The notes beneath the pieces were generated by a model. It was not told where the DNA came from. It made no database searches and saw only the letters and a list, made by a program, of their open reading frames with translations. Both the position numbers and the translations under genes were made by a program. Source: Pseudomonas multiresinivorans (lineage in GTDB: Bacteria > Pseudomonadota > Gammaproteobacteria > Pseudomonadales > Pseudomonadaceae). From it: a stretch of DNA of 64,000 nt. The stretch lies in contig NZ_CP048833.1 in assembly GCF_012971725.1 (NCBI RefSeq), positions 4,216,001 to 4,280,000 of the forward strand, read 5' to 3'. Of this stretch, positions 53,074 through 61,597 are shown piece after piece. Numbering within the stretch: the stretch's first letter is position 1; every line of letters starts with the position of its first letter.

Positions 53074-55566
53074 ATGCTGTTGCTCTGGTTACTCGTCCTG
53101 ATTCTCGGCGTCGCCTGGCTTGCGCACCGCCGCGCCGCGCCGCCCAAGGCCCTCGGCATCGTCGCCGTGTACCTCGTGCTGATGAGCCTGTTCAGCCATG
53201 CCCACGGCTGGATGGTGTTGTTCTGGCTGATCTGGGCCGTGGTCGCGGTGACGATTCTCGCCACCGACCTGCGCCGCAGCCTGTTTACCTCGCGGCTGTT
53301 CGCCTGGTTCAAGAAGACCCTGCCGCCGATGTCCGAGACCGAACGCGAGGCCATCGAGGCTGGGACGGTCTGGTGGGACGGCCAGCTGTTCAGCGGCCGC
53401 CCGGACTGGCATACCCTGCTCGCCTACCCCCGCGCGCAGCTGACCGAGGAGGAGCAGGCCTTCGTCGACGGCCCCACCGAACAGCTCTGCGCGATGATCA
53501 ACGACTACCAGGTCGGCAAGGACATGGACCTGCCGCCCGAGGCCTGGGCCTTCATCAAGGACCAGGGCTTCTTCGGTCTGATCATTCCCAGGGAATACGG
53601 CGGCAAGGGCTTCTCCGCCTTCGCCCACTCCCAGGTGGTGATGAAGCTTGCCACCCGCAGCGGCGACCTCGCCTCCACCGTGATGGTGCCCAACTCCCTC
53701 GGCCCGGCCGAGCTGCTGCTGCACTACGGCACCGACGCCCAGCGCCAGCGCTACCTGCCGCGCCTGGCCACTGGTGCAGAAATCCCTTGCTTCGCCCTCA
53801 CCAGCCCGCAGGCCGGCTCCGATGCCGGCGGCATGACTGACGTCGGCGTGGTCTGCAAGGGCCAGTGGGAAGGCCAGGAAGTCCTCGGCCTGCGCCTGAC
53901 CTGGGAAAAGCGCTACATCACCCTCGGTCCGGTGGCCACCCTCCTCGGCCTGGCCTTCAAGTGCCATGACCCGGACCACCTGCTGGGCGAGGAAGAAGAC
54001 CTCGGCATCACCCTGGCGCTGATCCCCACCGACACCGATGGCGTGCAGATCGGCCGCCGCCACGTGCCGCTGGGCGCCGCCTTCATGAACGGCCCCAACT
54101 CCGGCAAGGATGTATTCGTGCCGCTGGACTACATCATCGGCGGCCAGGAAATGATCGGCAAAGGCTGGATGATGCTGATGAACTGCCTGTCCGTGGGCCG
54201 CTCGATCTCCCTGCCGGCGGTGGGCACCAGCGCCGCCAAGGCCGGCAGCTACGTCAGCGGTCGCTATGCGCAGGTGCGCGAGCAGTTCAACGTGCCGCTG
54301 TCGGCCTTCGAGGGCATCCAGGAAGCGCTTGCCCGCATCGGCGGCAACGCCTGGCTGATGGACAGCGCGCGCATCCTAACCGCCAACGCCGTGGACCTGG
54401 GCGAGAAGCCCTCGGTGCTCTCGGCCATCCTCAAGTACCACCTGACCGAACGCGGCCGCGAGTGCATCGCCCACGCCATGGATATCCATGGCGGCAAGGG
54501 CATCATTATGGGCCCGAACAACTACCTGGGCCGCTCCTGGCAGGCCGCGCCGATCTTCATCACCGTCGAGGGCGCCAACATCCTCTCGCGCAACCTGATG
54601 ATCTTCGGCCAGGGCGCCATCCGCTGCCATCCGTACGTCCTGAAGGAAATGGAACTGGCCCGCCGCGAAGACCAGGACCAGGCCGAGCGCGAGTTCGACG
54701 AACTGCTGCTCGACCACATCGGCTTCGCCGTCAGCAACGCCGCCAGCAGCCTGCTGCTGGGCCTGGGCTTCGGCAGCTTCGACCAGGTGCCGGGCGACCG
54801 CGTCAGCCGCCCGTACTACCGCGCGCTGAACCGCCTCGCCGCCTCCTTCGCCCTGCTTGCCGACTTCAGCATGATGATGCTCGGCGGCGAGCTGAAGCGC
54901 CGCGAGCGCCTGTCGGCGCGCCTGGGCGATGCGCTGAGCCACCTGTACCTGGGTTCCGCCGCGCTCAAGCGCTACCACGACCTGGACAACCCGGATTACC
55001 TCCACCCGCTGCTGCGCTGGGCCATGGAGGAAAACCTGGAGAAGGCCGAAGCGGCGCTGGCCGACCTGATCGACAACTTCCCCAACCGTGCCTTCGCCTG
55101 CCTGCTGCGCGTGCTCGTGCTGCCGTTGGGCCGCCGCCACCGTGGCCCTGGCGATGCGCTGGACGCCGAGATCGCCGATATCCTCGGCCGCCCGCTGAGC
55201 GACCCGGCGCTGCAGGCGATTCTTGCCGGCGCCTACCTGCCCAGCGGGGAGGACGATCCGGTCGCCAAGCTCACCATCGCCTACGACCAGCTCGCCGCCG
55301 CCGCACCGCTACAGAAGAAACTGCACAAGGCCCTCAAGGAGCACGGCGTCGATCCCAAGCCAGGTCAATCTCCCATCGACGCCGCCCGCGAAGCCGGCGT
55401 GCTGGAGGCGACCGAGGCCGAAACCCTGCATGCCGCCGAGCGCGCCCGCCGCGCGGTGATCGATGTGGACGACTTCTCCAAGGAGGAACTGGCCGGGAAG
55501 ACATCCGCCAGCGAGAAGTCGAACAAGGAGAAACCGGCGGGCAAACCGACCACCACCACAGACTGA
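53074..55566 (+). CDS. fadE: Acyl-CoA dehydrogenase FadE
   Basis: FAD enzyme for the first step of fatty-acid beta-oxidation. The 830-residue length and layout fit the large FadE type: two N-terminal membrane segments (MLLLWLLVLILGVAWLAHRR and LGIVAVYLVLMSLFSHAHGW), the acyl-CoA dehydrogenase domains with CFALTSPQAGSDAGGMTD (FAD/substrate loop) and GKGIIMGPNNYLG, then a DUF1974 C-terminal region and a charged Lys-rich tail. ATG 53074 has GGAGGA 6 bp upstream; the longer frame to 52981 lacks this. It is followed by a terminator. With alkB2 in the same window, the strain has both alkane activation and beta-oxidation genes here. Confidence 0.95.
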   Translation: MLLLWLLVLILGVAWLAHRRAAPPKALGIVAVYLVLMSLFSHAHGWMVLFWLIWAVVAVTILATDLRRSLFTSRLFAWFKKTLPPMSETEREAIEAGTVWWDGQLFSGRPDWHTLLAYPRAQLTEEEQAFVDGPTEQLCAMINDYQVGKDMDLPPEAWAFIKDQGFFGLIIPREYGGKGFSAFAHSQVVMKLATRSGDLASTVMVPNSLGPAELLLHYGTDAQRQRYLPRLATGAEIPCFALTSPQAGSDAGGMTDVGVVCKGQWEGQEVLGLRLTWEKRYITLGPVATLLGLAFKCHDPDHLLGEEEDLGITLALIPTDTDGVQIGRRHVPLGAAFMNGPNSGKDVFVPLDYIIGGQEMIGKGWMMLMNCLSVGRSISLPAVGTSAAKAGSYVSGRYAQVREQFNVPLSAFEGIQEALARIGGNAWLMDSARILTANAVDLGEKPSVLSAILKYHLTERGRECIAHAMDIHGGKGIIMGPNNYLGRSWQAAPIFITVEGANILSRNLMIFGQGAIRCHPYVLKEMELARREDQDQAEREFDELLLDHIGFAVSNAASSLLLGLGFGSFDQVPGDRVSRPYYRALNRLAASFALLADFSMMMLGGELKRRERLSARLGDALSHLYLGSAALKRYHDLDNPDYLHPLLRWAMEENLEKAEAALADLIDNFPNRAFACLLRVLVLPLGRRHRGPGDALDAEIADILGRPLSDPALQAILAGAYLPSGEDDPVAKLTIAYDQLAAAAPLQKKLHKALKEHGVDPKPGQSPIDAAREAGVLEATEAETLHAAERARRAVIDVDDFSKEELAGKTSASEKSNKEKPAGKPTTTTD

Positions 55567-55584
55567 TCCACAGGCTTCACGCTT

Positions 55585-55609
55585 AGGGCGCCTTCGGGCG
55601 CCCTTTTTC
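55585..55609 (+). terminator. Terminator of fadE
   Basis: AGGGCGCC and GGCGCCCT (55585-55592, 55597-55604) with a TTCG loop, followed by a T tract. Confidence 0.9.
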
Positions 55610-55685
55610 TTGTCCGACGCAAAGCAATGCCGAGCGCGATGATCAGGTGCACACTGGGGGCAACCCCGTCATGGAGATACCTCCC

Positions 55686-56102
55686 ATGCGCCGATTCCTC
55701 CTTCCGCTGCTGGCGATCTTCCTCGTCGGCGCCGCCCAGGCCGATCCCTGGCTCTATCCCAGCCGCCCGCGCCCGGCCCCCACGCCCAACCCGGTCATCG
55801 ACCCCATCCAGCAACAGCAGGACAGCCTGCGCCGCCAGTCCGAGCTACGGCAGAACGAACTGGACCGCCAGCGTCTGAACTACGAGGACCAGCGCCTGCA
55901 GATGCAGCAGGAGAACCTCAAGCGCCAGCAGGACAGCCAGCGCCGCTGGGACGAACAGCGCCGGCAGAGCGACCAGATGATCCAGCGGCAGAAGAGCGAG
56001 CTGCAGCAGGACCAACTGCAACAGCAGCAGCGCATCCTCGACCAGCAGCGCCAGCAGATCGACAACCAGCGCCGGCAGATCCAGATGCGCCCGATCCGCT
56101 GA
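55686..56102 (+). CDS. Gln/Arg-rich exported protein
   Basis: A 138-residue protein. The signal peptide MRRFLLPLLAIFLVGAAQA precedes a Pro-rich stretch (DPWLYPSRPRPAPTPNP). The rest is a long, very hydrophilic helix dominated by Q, R, D and E (about 35-132), with strings such as QQQQRILDQQRQQ, predicted to form a coiled coil or extended single helix in the periplasm. ATG 55686 is chosen because it opens the signal peptide. I do not recognise a family. It lies between fadE and the PA2817-family gene, on the same strand. Confidence 0.75.
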   Translation: MRRFLLPLLAIFLVGAAQADPWLYPSRPRPAPTPNPVIDPIQQQQDSLRRQSELRQNELDRQRLNYEDQRLQMQQENLKRQQDSQRRWDEQRRQSDQMIQRQKSELQQDQLQQQQRILDQQRQQIDNQRRQIQMRPIR

Positions 56103-56176
56103 TCATCCCCGGCGGCAGCACGGGCGAAACCCGATATACTCCGCAGCCGTTTAAATACAGCTCCAGAGGAACTCCC

Positions 56177-56587
56177 ATGGCCAGCGCCTATCTCGACCAC
56201 CACATTGCCCTGCTCAACCACCTGCGCATGATCCTAGGCGCGCTGGGCGAAGCCGAGCAGGTTCCCGAGGACAACCACGGCCTGTTCCTGGAACGCTTCG
56301 ACGAACTGATGCTGGAGTTGCCACGCGACCCCGAAGGCGCCCAATACCTGGGCCAGGACCTGATCAGCCAGGTCTTCCATCGCTACCCGCAGATCGCCCA
56401 CCTGGTCCCGCGCGACCTGCTGTGGTTCTTCGGCGGCGACTGCCTGCACTTCATGCCCGACGAAGAACTGCAGATGTACCAGCAGCTCGACGAGCGCCGC
56501 TTCGAAGCAGAAGAAAACGGCGAACCCTTCGACTGGAACCGCGAGAAGCAGGTGCTCGCCCTGCCGGACGACTCACCCAAGCACTGA
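56177..56587 (+). CDS. PA2817-family conserved protein
   Basis: A 136-residue acidic protein (YLDHHIALLNHLRMILGALG, FLERFDELMLELPRDPEGAQ, HLVPRDLLWFFGGDCLHFMP). It matches the conserved pseudomonad family typified by P. aeruginosa PA2817, sometimes labelled a dehydrogenase subunit without clear evidence; I see no catalytic motif. A good AGAGGA ribosome site precedes the ATG. A second short open frame overlaps its end (56586-56696) but lacks a normal start codon. Confidence 0.85.
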   Translation: MASAYLDHHIALLNHLRMILGALGEAEQVPEDNHGLFLERFDELMLELPRDPEGAQYLGQDLISQVFHRYPQIAHLVPRDLLWFFGGDCLHFMPDEELQMYQQLDERRFEAEENGEPFDWNREKQVLALPDDSPKH

Positions 56588-56693
56588 TCCCCGCCTGGCG
56601 CGGTGCCTACTGGGAGCCGCACTGATCGGCTTGATCATCCACCTGCTGGCCACCCGCCGCCTGTTCGTCCCCCGCGAGGAGCCGGCGGCAGCC

Positions 56694-56751
56694 TGATCCA
56701 GCAGAACGAGAAAAGCCCGCATTCGCGGGCTTTTCTCGTTCTGCTGGATCA
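56694..56751. terminator. 58-bp perfect palindrome, bidirectional terminator
   Basis: Two 27-bp arms with no mismatch surround a 4-base ATTC loop. The inner AAAAGCCCGC/GCGGGCTTTT is a standard terminator stem. Both outer ends are TGA/TCA: on the minus strand this is the stop codon of the TerC gene, and on the plus strand it closes a short open frame at 56696. Confidence 0.88.
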
Positions 56752-57789
56752 GCGTTCGGAAGCTTCCCCCTCGACCTCCTCCTTCTGCGGGAACAGCAGG
56801 CTCGCCACAATCCCCACCGCCAGGACCGCCAGCACGACCACCAGACTGGTGTTGGCATCGATGCTGTAGCCGTGATGGAACAGGTGATCCGTGGCATTCA
56901 GGCCCAGCTTGGCGGCAATGAAGAACAGCAGCACCACCACCGACTTCTCCAGATGCACCAGGTAGCGCTTGAGTGCTTCGAGCACGAAATAGAGCGTGCG
57001 CAGGCCGAGGATGGCGAACAGCATTGCCGAGTAGACGATCAACGGCTCGCGGCTCACTGCGATCACGGCCGGGACCGAATCGAAGGCGAACAGCACATCC
57101 GACACCTCGACCACCACCAGGCAGAGGAACAGTGGCGTGGCAAACAGCGCGCCCTTGGCGGCCAGGCTGACGCCCTTGTGCTCCGGCTTGCACACTTCCA
57201 CTTCGAGCTGCTTGCGCGCCACGAAGAAACGCCCGCCCAGCAGCTTCGGCCAGACCGGGAACAGCTTGCTGGCGAAGCGATAGGCCAGATGCCGGGAATA
57301 GTCCTCCTCGCCGTCATCGTCGCCGCCACCCCTGAGCATCATCACGCCGGTCCAGGCGACGATCGCGGCAAAGACGATCTCCACCCACGGGCCGAAGGCC
57401 AGCAGCCCCGTGCCGATGGCCACGAAGATGGCGCGGAACACGATGGCGCCGATGATGCCCCAGTACAGAACGCGGTGGCGCAGGCCATCCGGCACCTTGA
57501 ACCAGGCGAAGATGGCGATGAAGACGAACAGGTTGTCGACGCTCAGCACCTTTTCCAGCGCATAGCCGGTGAGGAACAGGCTGGCCACCTGGGAACCGTG
57601 CTGGACATAGAGGAACCCGGCGAAGCTCAGGGAAATGGCGACCCAGAAGACCGACCAGCCCGCCGCACCCGCCAGTGAAATGGGCTTGTTGTCGCGGTGG
57701 GTCGCCATGTCCAGCAAAAGTGCCGCCAGGGCGAGCCCGAGAAAGACCGCTACGGTCAGCGGGGGGAAACCAATATGTGTCTGTTCCAC
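56749..57789 (-). CDS. TerC-family integral membrane protein (Alx-like)
   Basis: A 346-residue membrane protein of the TerC/Alx family, linked to manganese export or metal homeostasis. About nine hydrophobic segments are seen, with the family motifs ALEKVLSVDNLFVFIAIFAW and EVSDVLFAFDSVPAVIAV, each with the intramembrane Asp residues thought to bind metal. A cytoplasmic loop (about 165-205) contains GGGDDDGEED. GTG 57789 is chosen as start because the frame upstream encodes no membrane sequence. No yybP-ykoY manganese riboswitch is recognised upstream. It ends inside the perfect palindrome. Confidence 0.88.
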   Translation of the reverse strand: MEQTHIGFPPLTVAVFLGLALAALLLDMATHRDNKPISLAGAAGWSVFWVAISLSFAGFLYVQHGSQVASLFLTGYALEKVLSVDNLFVFIAIFAWFKVPDGLRHRVLYWGIIGAIVFRAIFVAIGTGLLAFGPWVEIVFAAIVAWTGVMMLRGGGDDDGEEDYSRHLAYRFASKLFPVWPKLLGGRFFVARKQLEVEVCKPEHKGVSLAAKGALFATPLFLCLVVVEVSDVLFAFDSVPAVIAVSREPLIVYSAMLFAILGLRTLYFVLEALKRYLVHLEKSVVVLLFFIAAKLGLNATDHLFHHGYSIDANTSLVVVLAVLAVGIVASLLFPQKEEVEGEASER

Positions 57790-57844
57790 GATTGCGACTC
57801 TCGAAAATGGAATGTCAGCCGGATCGATCCGGCCACCGTTCGGA

Positions 57845-58546
57845 TCAGGCGACCGGGCGGGCTGCGCCGATGTTTCGCCGCCAGCGAGGATGGAAGGCCC
57901 GCCAATGCGGGTCCTGTGCGGCACGCAGCAGCGCATGGTCGCCCTGGGTATCGCCCCACGCGCGCAGCCGATAAGCCGTCAGGGGGCCGTACTTGGCCTG
58001 CAGGCGCAGCACCTTGTTCTCGGCGCGGCAATTGCCGCCGGCGATGCGGCCGGTGATTCGGCCATCGATCACCTCCAGTTCGGTGCCGATCAGCCCCACG
58101 CCCAGGCGCTCGGCGAAAGGTCGCAGCACCAGCGCAGGCGACGCCGAGCAAAGAGTCACTTCGGCCCCGGACGCCAGTTCTGCGGCCACGCCGCACAAAC
58201 CTTCCGGACGCAGCAGGTAGCCCCAGATGAACCGGCAGTAGGCTTGCGCCCGGACCGCAAGCCATTGCGCGTCGATACCTCCGAGAAAAACCGCGAGGAG
58301 GCGCGCCTTGAGCTCATCGCGGCTGATCCGGCGCGAGAGGAAAGCCAGGCTCGGCAGCAGCATGGCGGGCAGGCGTCGGGCGAATCCGAACGTGCCGAAG
58401 GCGAACCAGAGGAACGGCAGAAAGCTGTCATGGCGGGTCAAGGTGCCGTCGAAATCGAATACCGACAGGACACCGCCTCCGCCCGCGCTCGATTGACGCC
58501 CATGGCGGCCAGAATCGGGGCGATCCACTGACTCCCACATCCGCAT
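57845..58546 (-). CDS. HAD-superfamily (subclass IB) hydrolase
   Basis: A 233-residue phosphatase-type protein. HAD motif I is SVFDFDGTLTRHDSF (both Asp present, near residue 30); motif II VTLCSASPALVLRPFAERLG; motif III Lys in CRAENKVLRLQAKYG; and motif IV RAWGDTQGDHALLRAA. This order is that of the SerB-related HAD-IB family. ATG 58546 has GAGGTG upstream; the longer frame to 58669 adds nonspecific sequence. It precedes the TerC gene on the same strand by 55 bp. The substrate, perhaps a phospholipid head group or a phosphomonoester, is unknown. Confidence 0.85.
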   Translation of the reverse strand: MRMWESVDRPDSGRHGRQSSAGGGGVLSVFDFDGTLTRHDSFLPFLWFAFGTFGFARRLPAMLLPSLAFLSRRISRDELKARLLAVFLGGIDAQWLAVRAQAYCRFIWGYLLRPEGLCGVAAELASGAEVTLCSASPALVLRPFAERLGVGLIGTELEVIDGRITGRIAGGNCRAENKVLRLQAKYGPLTAYRLRAWGDTQGDHALLRAAQDPHWRAFHPRWRRNIGAARPVA

Positions 58547-58861
58547 GACCACCTCACCTGAGCGACCCACAATCTCCATCCCCGCCGCCGACAGGCGGCA
58601 CGAACGGGCCTCGCTCCATCGCACAACGATCGAGCGCTGGCATTCTCGGGTACCTGTCTGAGGCGACAAACGAGAATCCCCTCAGGGCTGCGTCGGAATT
58701 TTCCTCAATGCAGCCGCCAGAGCGGATTTGCCGGTAGATAGCGAGGAAGCCCCAAGCCCACGGCGGAGCAATGAATGCAGAAGGGAGGCCAAGGATGGCA
58801 GCCGGAATTGGGCCCCGAGAGAGATGGCGCGTGGCAGCGGGAAGATTTTCGCCGCGCAAAC
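58547..58861. other. Intergenic region between the HAD gene and the tRNA cluster
   Basis: About 315 bp with no convincing coding frame. It should include the HAD-gene promoter on the minus strand. No repeat family or RNA gene is recognised here. Confidence 0.5.
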
Positions 58862-58891
58862 GAAAACGCCGCCCGGATGGGCGGCGTTTCG
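58862..58891 (-). terminator. Terminator of the tRNA operon
   Basis: AAACGCCGCCC and GGGCGGCGTTT with a 4-base loop, followed on the minus strand by TTTTCGTTTG. It ends the Glu-Gly-Gly-Gly transcript. Confidence 0.85.
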
Positions 58892-58895
58892 ATTC

Positions 58896-58971
<76 letters not shown>

Positions 58972-59011
58972 ATCAACTTGCTGTAACCTTCAGCTTGCGT
59001 CGAAGGTTAAC

Positions 59012-59041
59012 GAAAACGCCGCCCAGATGGGCGGCGTTTCG
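59012..59041 (-). terminator. Terminator-like hairpin between two tRNA-Gly genes
   Basis: The same stem as at 58862-58891 with one loop difference (AGAT for GGAT) lies between tRNA-Gly copies 2 and 1. It would lower read-through into copy 1 and marks a tandem duplication of a tRNA plus terminator. Confidence 0.75.
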
Positions 59042-59045
59042 ATTC

Positions 59046-59121
<76 letters not shown>

Positions 59122-59206
59122 ATCAACTTGTTGCAACCTTCAGCTTTCGCCGAAGGGTAACGCCATTTCATCTTTCGGTCACTGCCAGAGGCAATGATCG
59201 AGAATC

Positions 59207-59282
<76 letters not shown>

Positions 59283-59284
59283 AA

Positions 59285-59360
59285 TGGCGTCCCCTAGGGG
59301 ACTCGAACCCCTGTTACCGCCGTGAAAGGGCGGTGTCCTAGGCCACTAGACGAAGGGGAC
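59285..59360 (-). tRNA. tRNA-Glu (TTC)
   Basis: 76 nt: acceptor GTCCCCT/AGGGGAC, anticodon loop CTTTCAC (TTC), T arm GGTTCGAGTCC, CCA encoded. It is the promoter-proximal gene of the tRNA operon. Confidence 0.97.
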
Positions 59361-59433
59361 GCGGCCCGGAACTTAACATCTTTCCGACTTCGTCGCTCCG
59401 GCTTATTCAGCGTTTCGCGTCGAAGTGGCGCGC

Positions 59434-59462
59434 ATTCTAGGGAGGCTTTGAAGGGTCGTCAA
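59434..59462 (-). promoter_or_regulatory. tRNA operon promoter
   Basis: On the minus strand TTGACG (59462-59457) and TAGAAT (59439-59434) are spaced exactly 17 bp, followed by the GC-rich discriminator GCGCGCC typical of stringently controlled stable-RNA promoters. It lies 73 bp upstream of tRNA-Glu. Confidence 0.8.
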
Positions 59463-59575
59463 CCCTTCAGAGAAATTATTTTTAAATCAAAGACTTCTGG
59501 GTAAAAACCGAGCTGCCGCTATCAGCAGTATCACTAAGACATTACACTCGCGGAAAACATCCGGAGCACTCCACG

Positions 59576-60346
59576 GTGTCGCCAATCGTCATTACGGTCC
59601 TGGTTCTCGTCGGTATCGCCCTGCTGGTCGCCATCGGCTACATCAACCATCTGGTGGAAAACCGCAAGCTGGAGCAGGCGCGCCTGAAGGCCGATCTGGC
59701 CGACCGCTGCCGGCGCTGCGCCGATGTTTCCGAATCCCTGCCCGGCCAGTTCATGTCGCCGGCACTGAAGCTGCTGCTCAGCGGCTTCGAACTGAGCCTC
59801 AGCGAACGCCTGCTGGCCGTCGACAAGCAGAACGCTGCGCTCAGGCAGCGAATAGAAGAGCTGCGCGGCCTGGTGGCCAAGGGCGAGTCCATTCCGGTCA
59901 AGAATGCGCCACAACCGATCCTCACCGAGGCAAAGGCCAAGGACGTGCGCTTCCTCTTCGAAGCGCTGCATGCCCAACTGACCCGCTGCGCCCAGGACAA
60001 CATGCTGCCTCGGGTGGAAGCGCAGAAATGGGTCAAGGAAATCCGCCACCTGCTCACCCTCCTTCATATAGAGTTCTTCGGCAATCTCGGCCAGCAGGCG
60101 CTCCAGCAGGGGCAGCCCCGGCAGGCACGCCTGGCCTTCGAGCGCGGCGCACAGTACCTGCAGAAGCAACCGGAAATCGGCCGCTACCAGGCGCAGCTCA
60201 AGCAGATGAAAGCCCAACTGGCCCACGCCAACGCCCTGGTACTGGAAACCTCCCAGCCCGCCGTGGATGAGCAGAGCGAACTGGGCGACGGCCTCAAGGC
60301 ACTGGACGAAGACGATATCTGGAAGAAGAAGAACCTTTACGACTGA
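59576..60346 (+). CDS. Membrane-anchored coiled-coil protein
   Basis: A 256-residue protein with one N-terminal membrane segment (SPIVITVLVLVGIALLVAIG). A largely helical cytoplasmic part follows, with Leu/Ala heptads (NHLVENRKLEQARLKADLAD, VDKQNAALRQRIEELRGLVA) and a TPR-like stretch (QALQQGQPRQARLAFERGAQ). The tail is acidic then basic (ALDEDDIWKKKNLYD). A CRRC pair occurs near residue 46. GTG 59576 has GGAG 10 bp upstream. It is conserved at this place in P. aeruginosa as a hypothetical gene; I do not know its function. Confidence 0.82.
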   Translation: MSPIVITVLVLVGIALLVAIGYINHLVENRKLEQARLKADLADRCRRCADVSESLPGQFMSPALKLLLSGFELSLSERLLAVDKQNAALRQRIEELRGLVAKGESIPVKNAPQPILTEAKAKDVRFLFEALHAQLTRCAQDNMLPRVEAQKWVKEIRHLLTLLHIEFFGNLGQQALQQGQPRQARLAFERGAQYLQKQPEIGRYQAQLKQMKAQLAHANALVLETSQPAVDEQSELGDGLKALDEDDIWKKKNLYD

Positions 60347-60394
60347 TCCGTCGTCGAACCAACACCCCGGCCACCTTCGCCCCAGGAGCCTTGC

Positions 60395-61057
60395 ATGAGC
60401 CTCGTCGTCTTCGGCGCCCCGCTGTCCCCCTTCGTTCGCAAAGTCCGCCTGTTCGCGGCCGAGAAAGGATTCGACTACCAACTGGAGAACGTCAACCCGT
60501 TCAACCAGCCGGACTGGTACCGCGAACTCAACCCGCTGCGCCGCGTGCCGGCGATCCGCGACGGCGACTTCACCCTCGCCGACTCCAGCGTCATCTGCCA
60601 CTACCTGGAAGACCGCGACCCGCAGCGTGACCCGCTGTGCGGCACAGGCGCCGAGTCCCGCGCGCGGATCAACTGGCTGGAGAAGTACGCTGACTACGAG
60701 CTGGCGCCGCTGACCACTTTCACTGTGTTCCGCAACCGCCTGCTCAAGCCGCTGATGGGCAAGGTCTGCGATGAAGTGGCGGTGAAAGGCGCCATGCAGG
60801 AGAAACTTCCCGAACACTTCGACTACCTGGAGAAGTGCCTGGGCCAGCAGCAATGGTTCGTCGACGACCGCTTCAGCCTCGCCGACATCGCCATCGCCTG
60901 CCAGTTGGTCAACCTGCGCCACGGCGAAGAAGAACTGGATGCCCAGCGCTGGCCGAAGCTGGCCGCGCATTTCGAGCGCACCCTGGCCCGCCCCGCCCTC
61001 GCCGAAATCGTCCAGGGCGAGCTGCAGATCATCGCCAAGATCATGGCCAAGCGCTGA
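60395..61057 (+). CDS. Glutathione S-transferase family protein
   Basis: A 220-residue GST distinct from the one at 51410. The N-terminal thioredoxin fold starts SLVVFGAPLSPFVRKVRLFA with Ser11-Pro12 at the active-site turn; the glutathione-site elements NPLRRVPAI and LADSSVICHYLED follow. The C-terminal helical domain has WFVDDRFSLADIAIACQLVN. An AGGAGCC ribosome site precedes the ATG. It is convergent with msrC and ends at a strong terminator. Substrate unknown. Confidence 0.92.
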   Translation: MSLVVFGAPLSPFVRKVRLFAAEKGFDYQLENVNPFNQPDWYRELNPLRRVPAIRDGDFTLADSSVICHYLEDRDPQRDPLCGTGAESRARINWLEKYADYELAPLTTFTVFRNRLLKPLMGKVCDEVAVKGAMQEKLPEHFDYLEKCLGQQQWFVDDRFSLADIAIACQLVNLRHGEEELDAQRWPKLAAHFERTLARPALAEIVQGELQIIAKIMAKR

Positions 61058-61073
61058 TCGTCCCGCATGAACG

Positions 61074-61102
61074 AAAAAGCCCCGCCTAGGCGGGGCTTTT
61101 TT
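61074..61102. terminator. Bidirectional terminator between GST and msrC
   Basis: AAAAAGCCCCGCC pairs with GGCGGGGCTTTTT around TA, with U tracts in both directions. Confidence 0.88.
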
Positions 61103-61114
61103 CATGGGCGCGGA

Positions 61115-61597
61115 TCAGCAGTCGGAGAGGCGCAGGAAAATCTCCACCAGGCGCTCGATACCTGCCTGGTCTTCCTCACTGAATCGGCCAACCTTCGGGC
61201 TGTCCAGATCCAGCACGCCAATCAGGCGGCCCTCCTTCACCAGCGGCACGACCAGCTCGCTGTTGGAAGCGCTGTCACAGGCGATGTGGCCGGGGAATGC
61301 GTGCACATCTTCGACTCGCTGGGTTTCCCGGGTACGCGCCGCGGCGCCACACACGCCCTTGCTGAAGGGAATACGCACGCAGGCGACCTTGCCCTGGAAC
61401 GGGCCGAGCACCAGTTCCTCGTTGCGGTTCAGGTAGAAGCCGGCCCAGTTCAGGTCCGGCAGCTCGTTGAACAGGAACGCGGAAAACTGCGAGGCGTTGG
61501 CGATGAAATCGCGCTCGTCGGCGAACAGCGACTCCGCCTGGGCGGCGAGCAGCGCGTAGCCGCCAAGGCCGGCGCCGGCCTGTTGCAGATCGATCAT
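61115..61597 (-). CDS. msrC: Free methionine-(R)-sulfoxide reductase (GAF domain)
   Basis: Reduces free methionine-R-sulfoxide, an oxidative-damage repair enzyme. The 160-residue single GAF domain has Cys at 73, 83 and 107 (VACVRIPFSKGVCGAA, GHIACDSASNSE); the spacing 10 and 24 equals that of the catalytic and resolving Cys of E. coli fRMsr. NWAGFYL and VGVLDLDSP-type GAF motifs are present. Its start overlaps the end of the DUF815 ATPase gene by 4 bp, so both are in one operon. Confidence 0.92.
   Translation of the reverse strand: MIDLQQAGAGLGGYALLAAQAESLFADERDFIANASQFSAFLFNELPDLNWAGFYLNRNEELVLGPFQGKVACVRIPFSKGVCGAAARTRETQRVEDVHAFPGHIACDSASNSELVVPLVKEGRLIGVLDLDSPKVGRFSEEDQAGIERLVEIFLRLSDC

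Noticed and set aside
56586..56696. Short plus-strand frame ending in a membrane-like peptide (LLGAALIGLIIHLLATRRLF)
   Set aside because: It looks like a small membrane protein and ends in the perfect palindrome, but has no ATG, GTG or TTG start in frame and no ribosome site, so it is not listed as a gene.
57790..57900. Possible yybP-ykoY manganese riboswitch before the TerC gene
   Set aside because: TerC/Alx genes often have one, but the conserved yybP-ykoY sequence blocks are not recognisable here.
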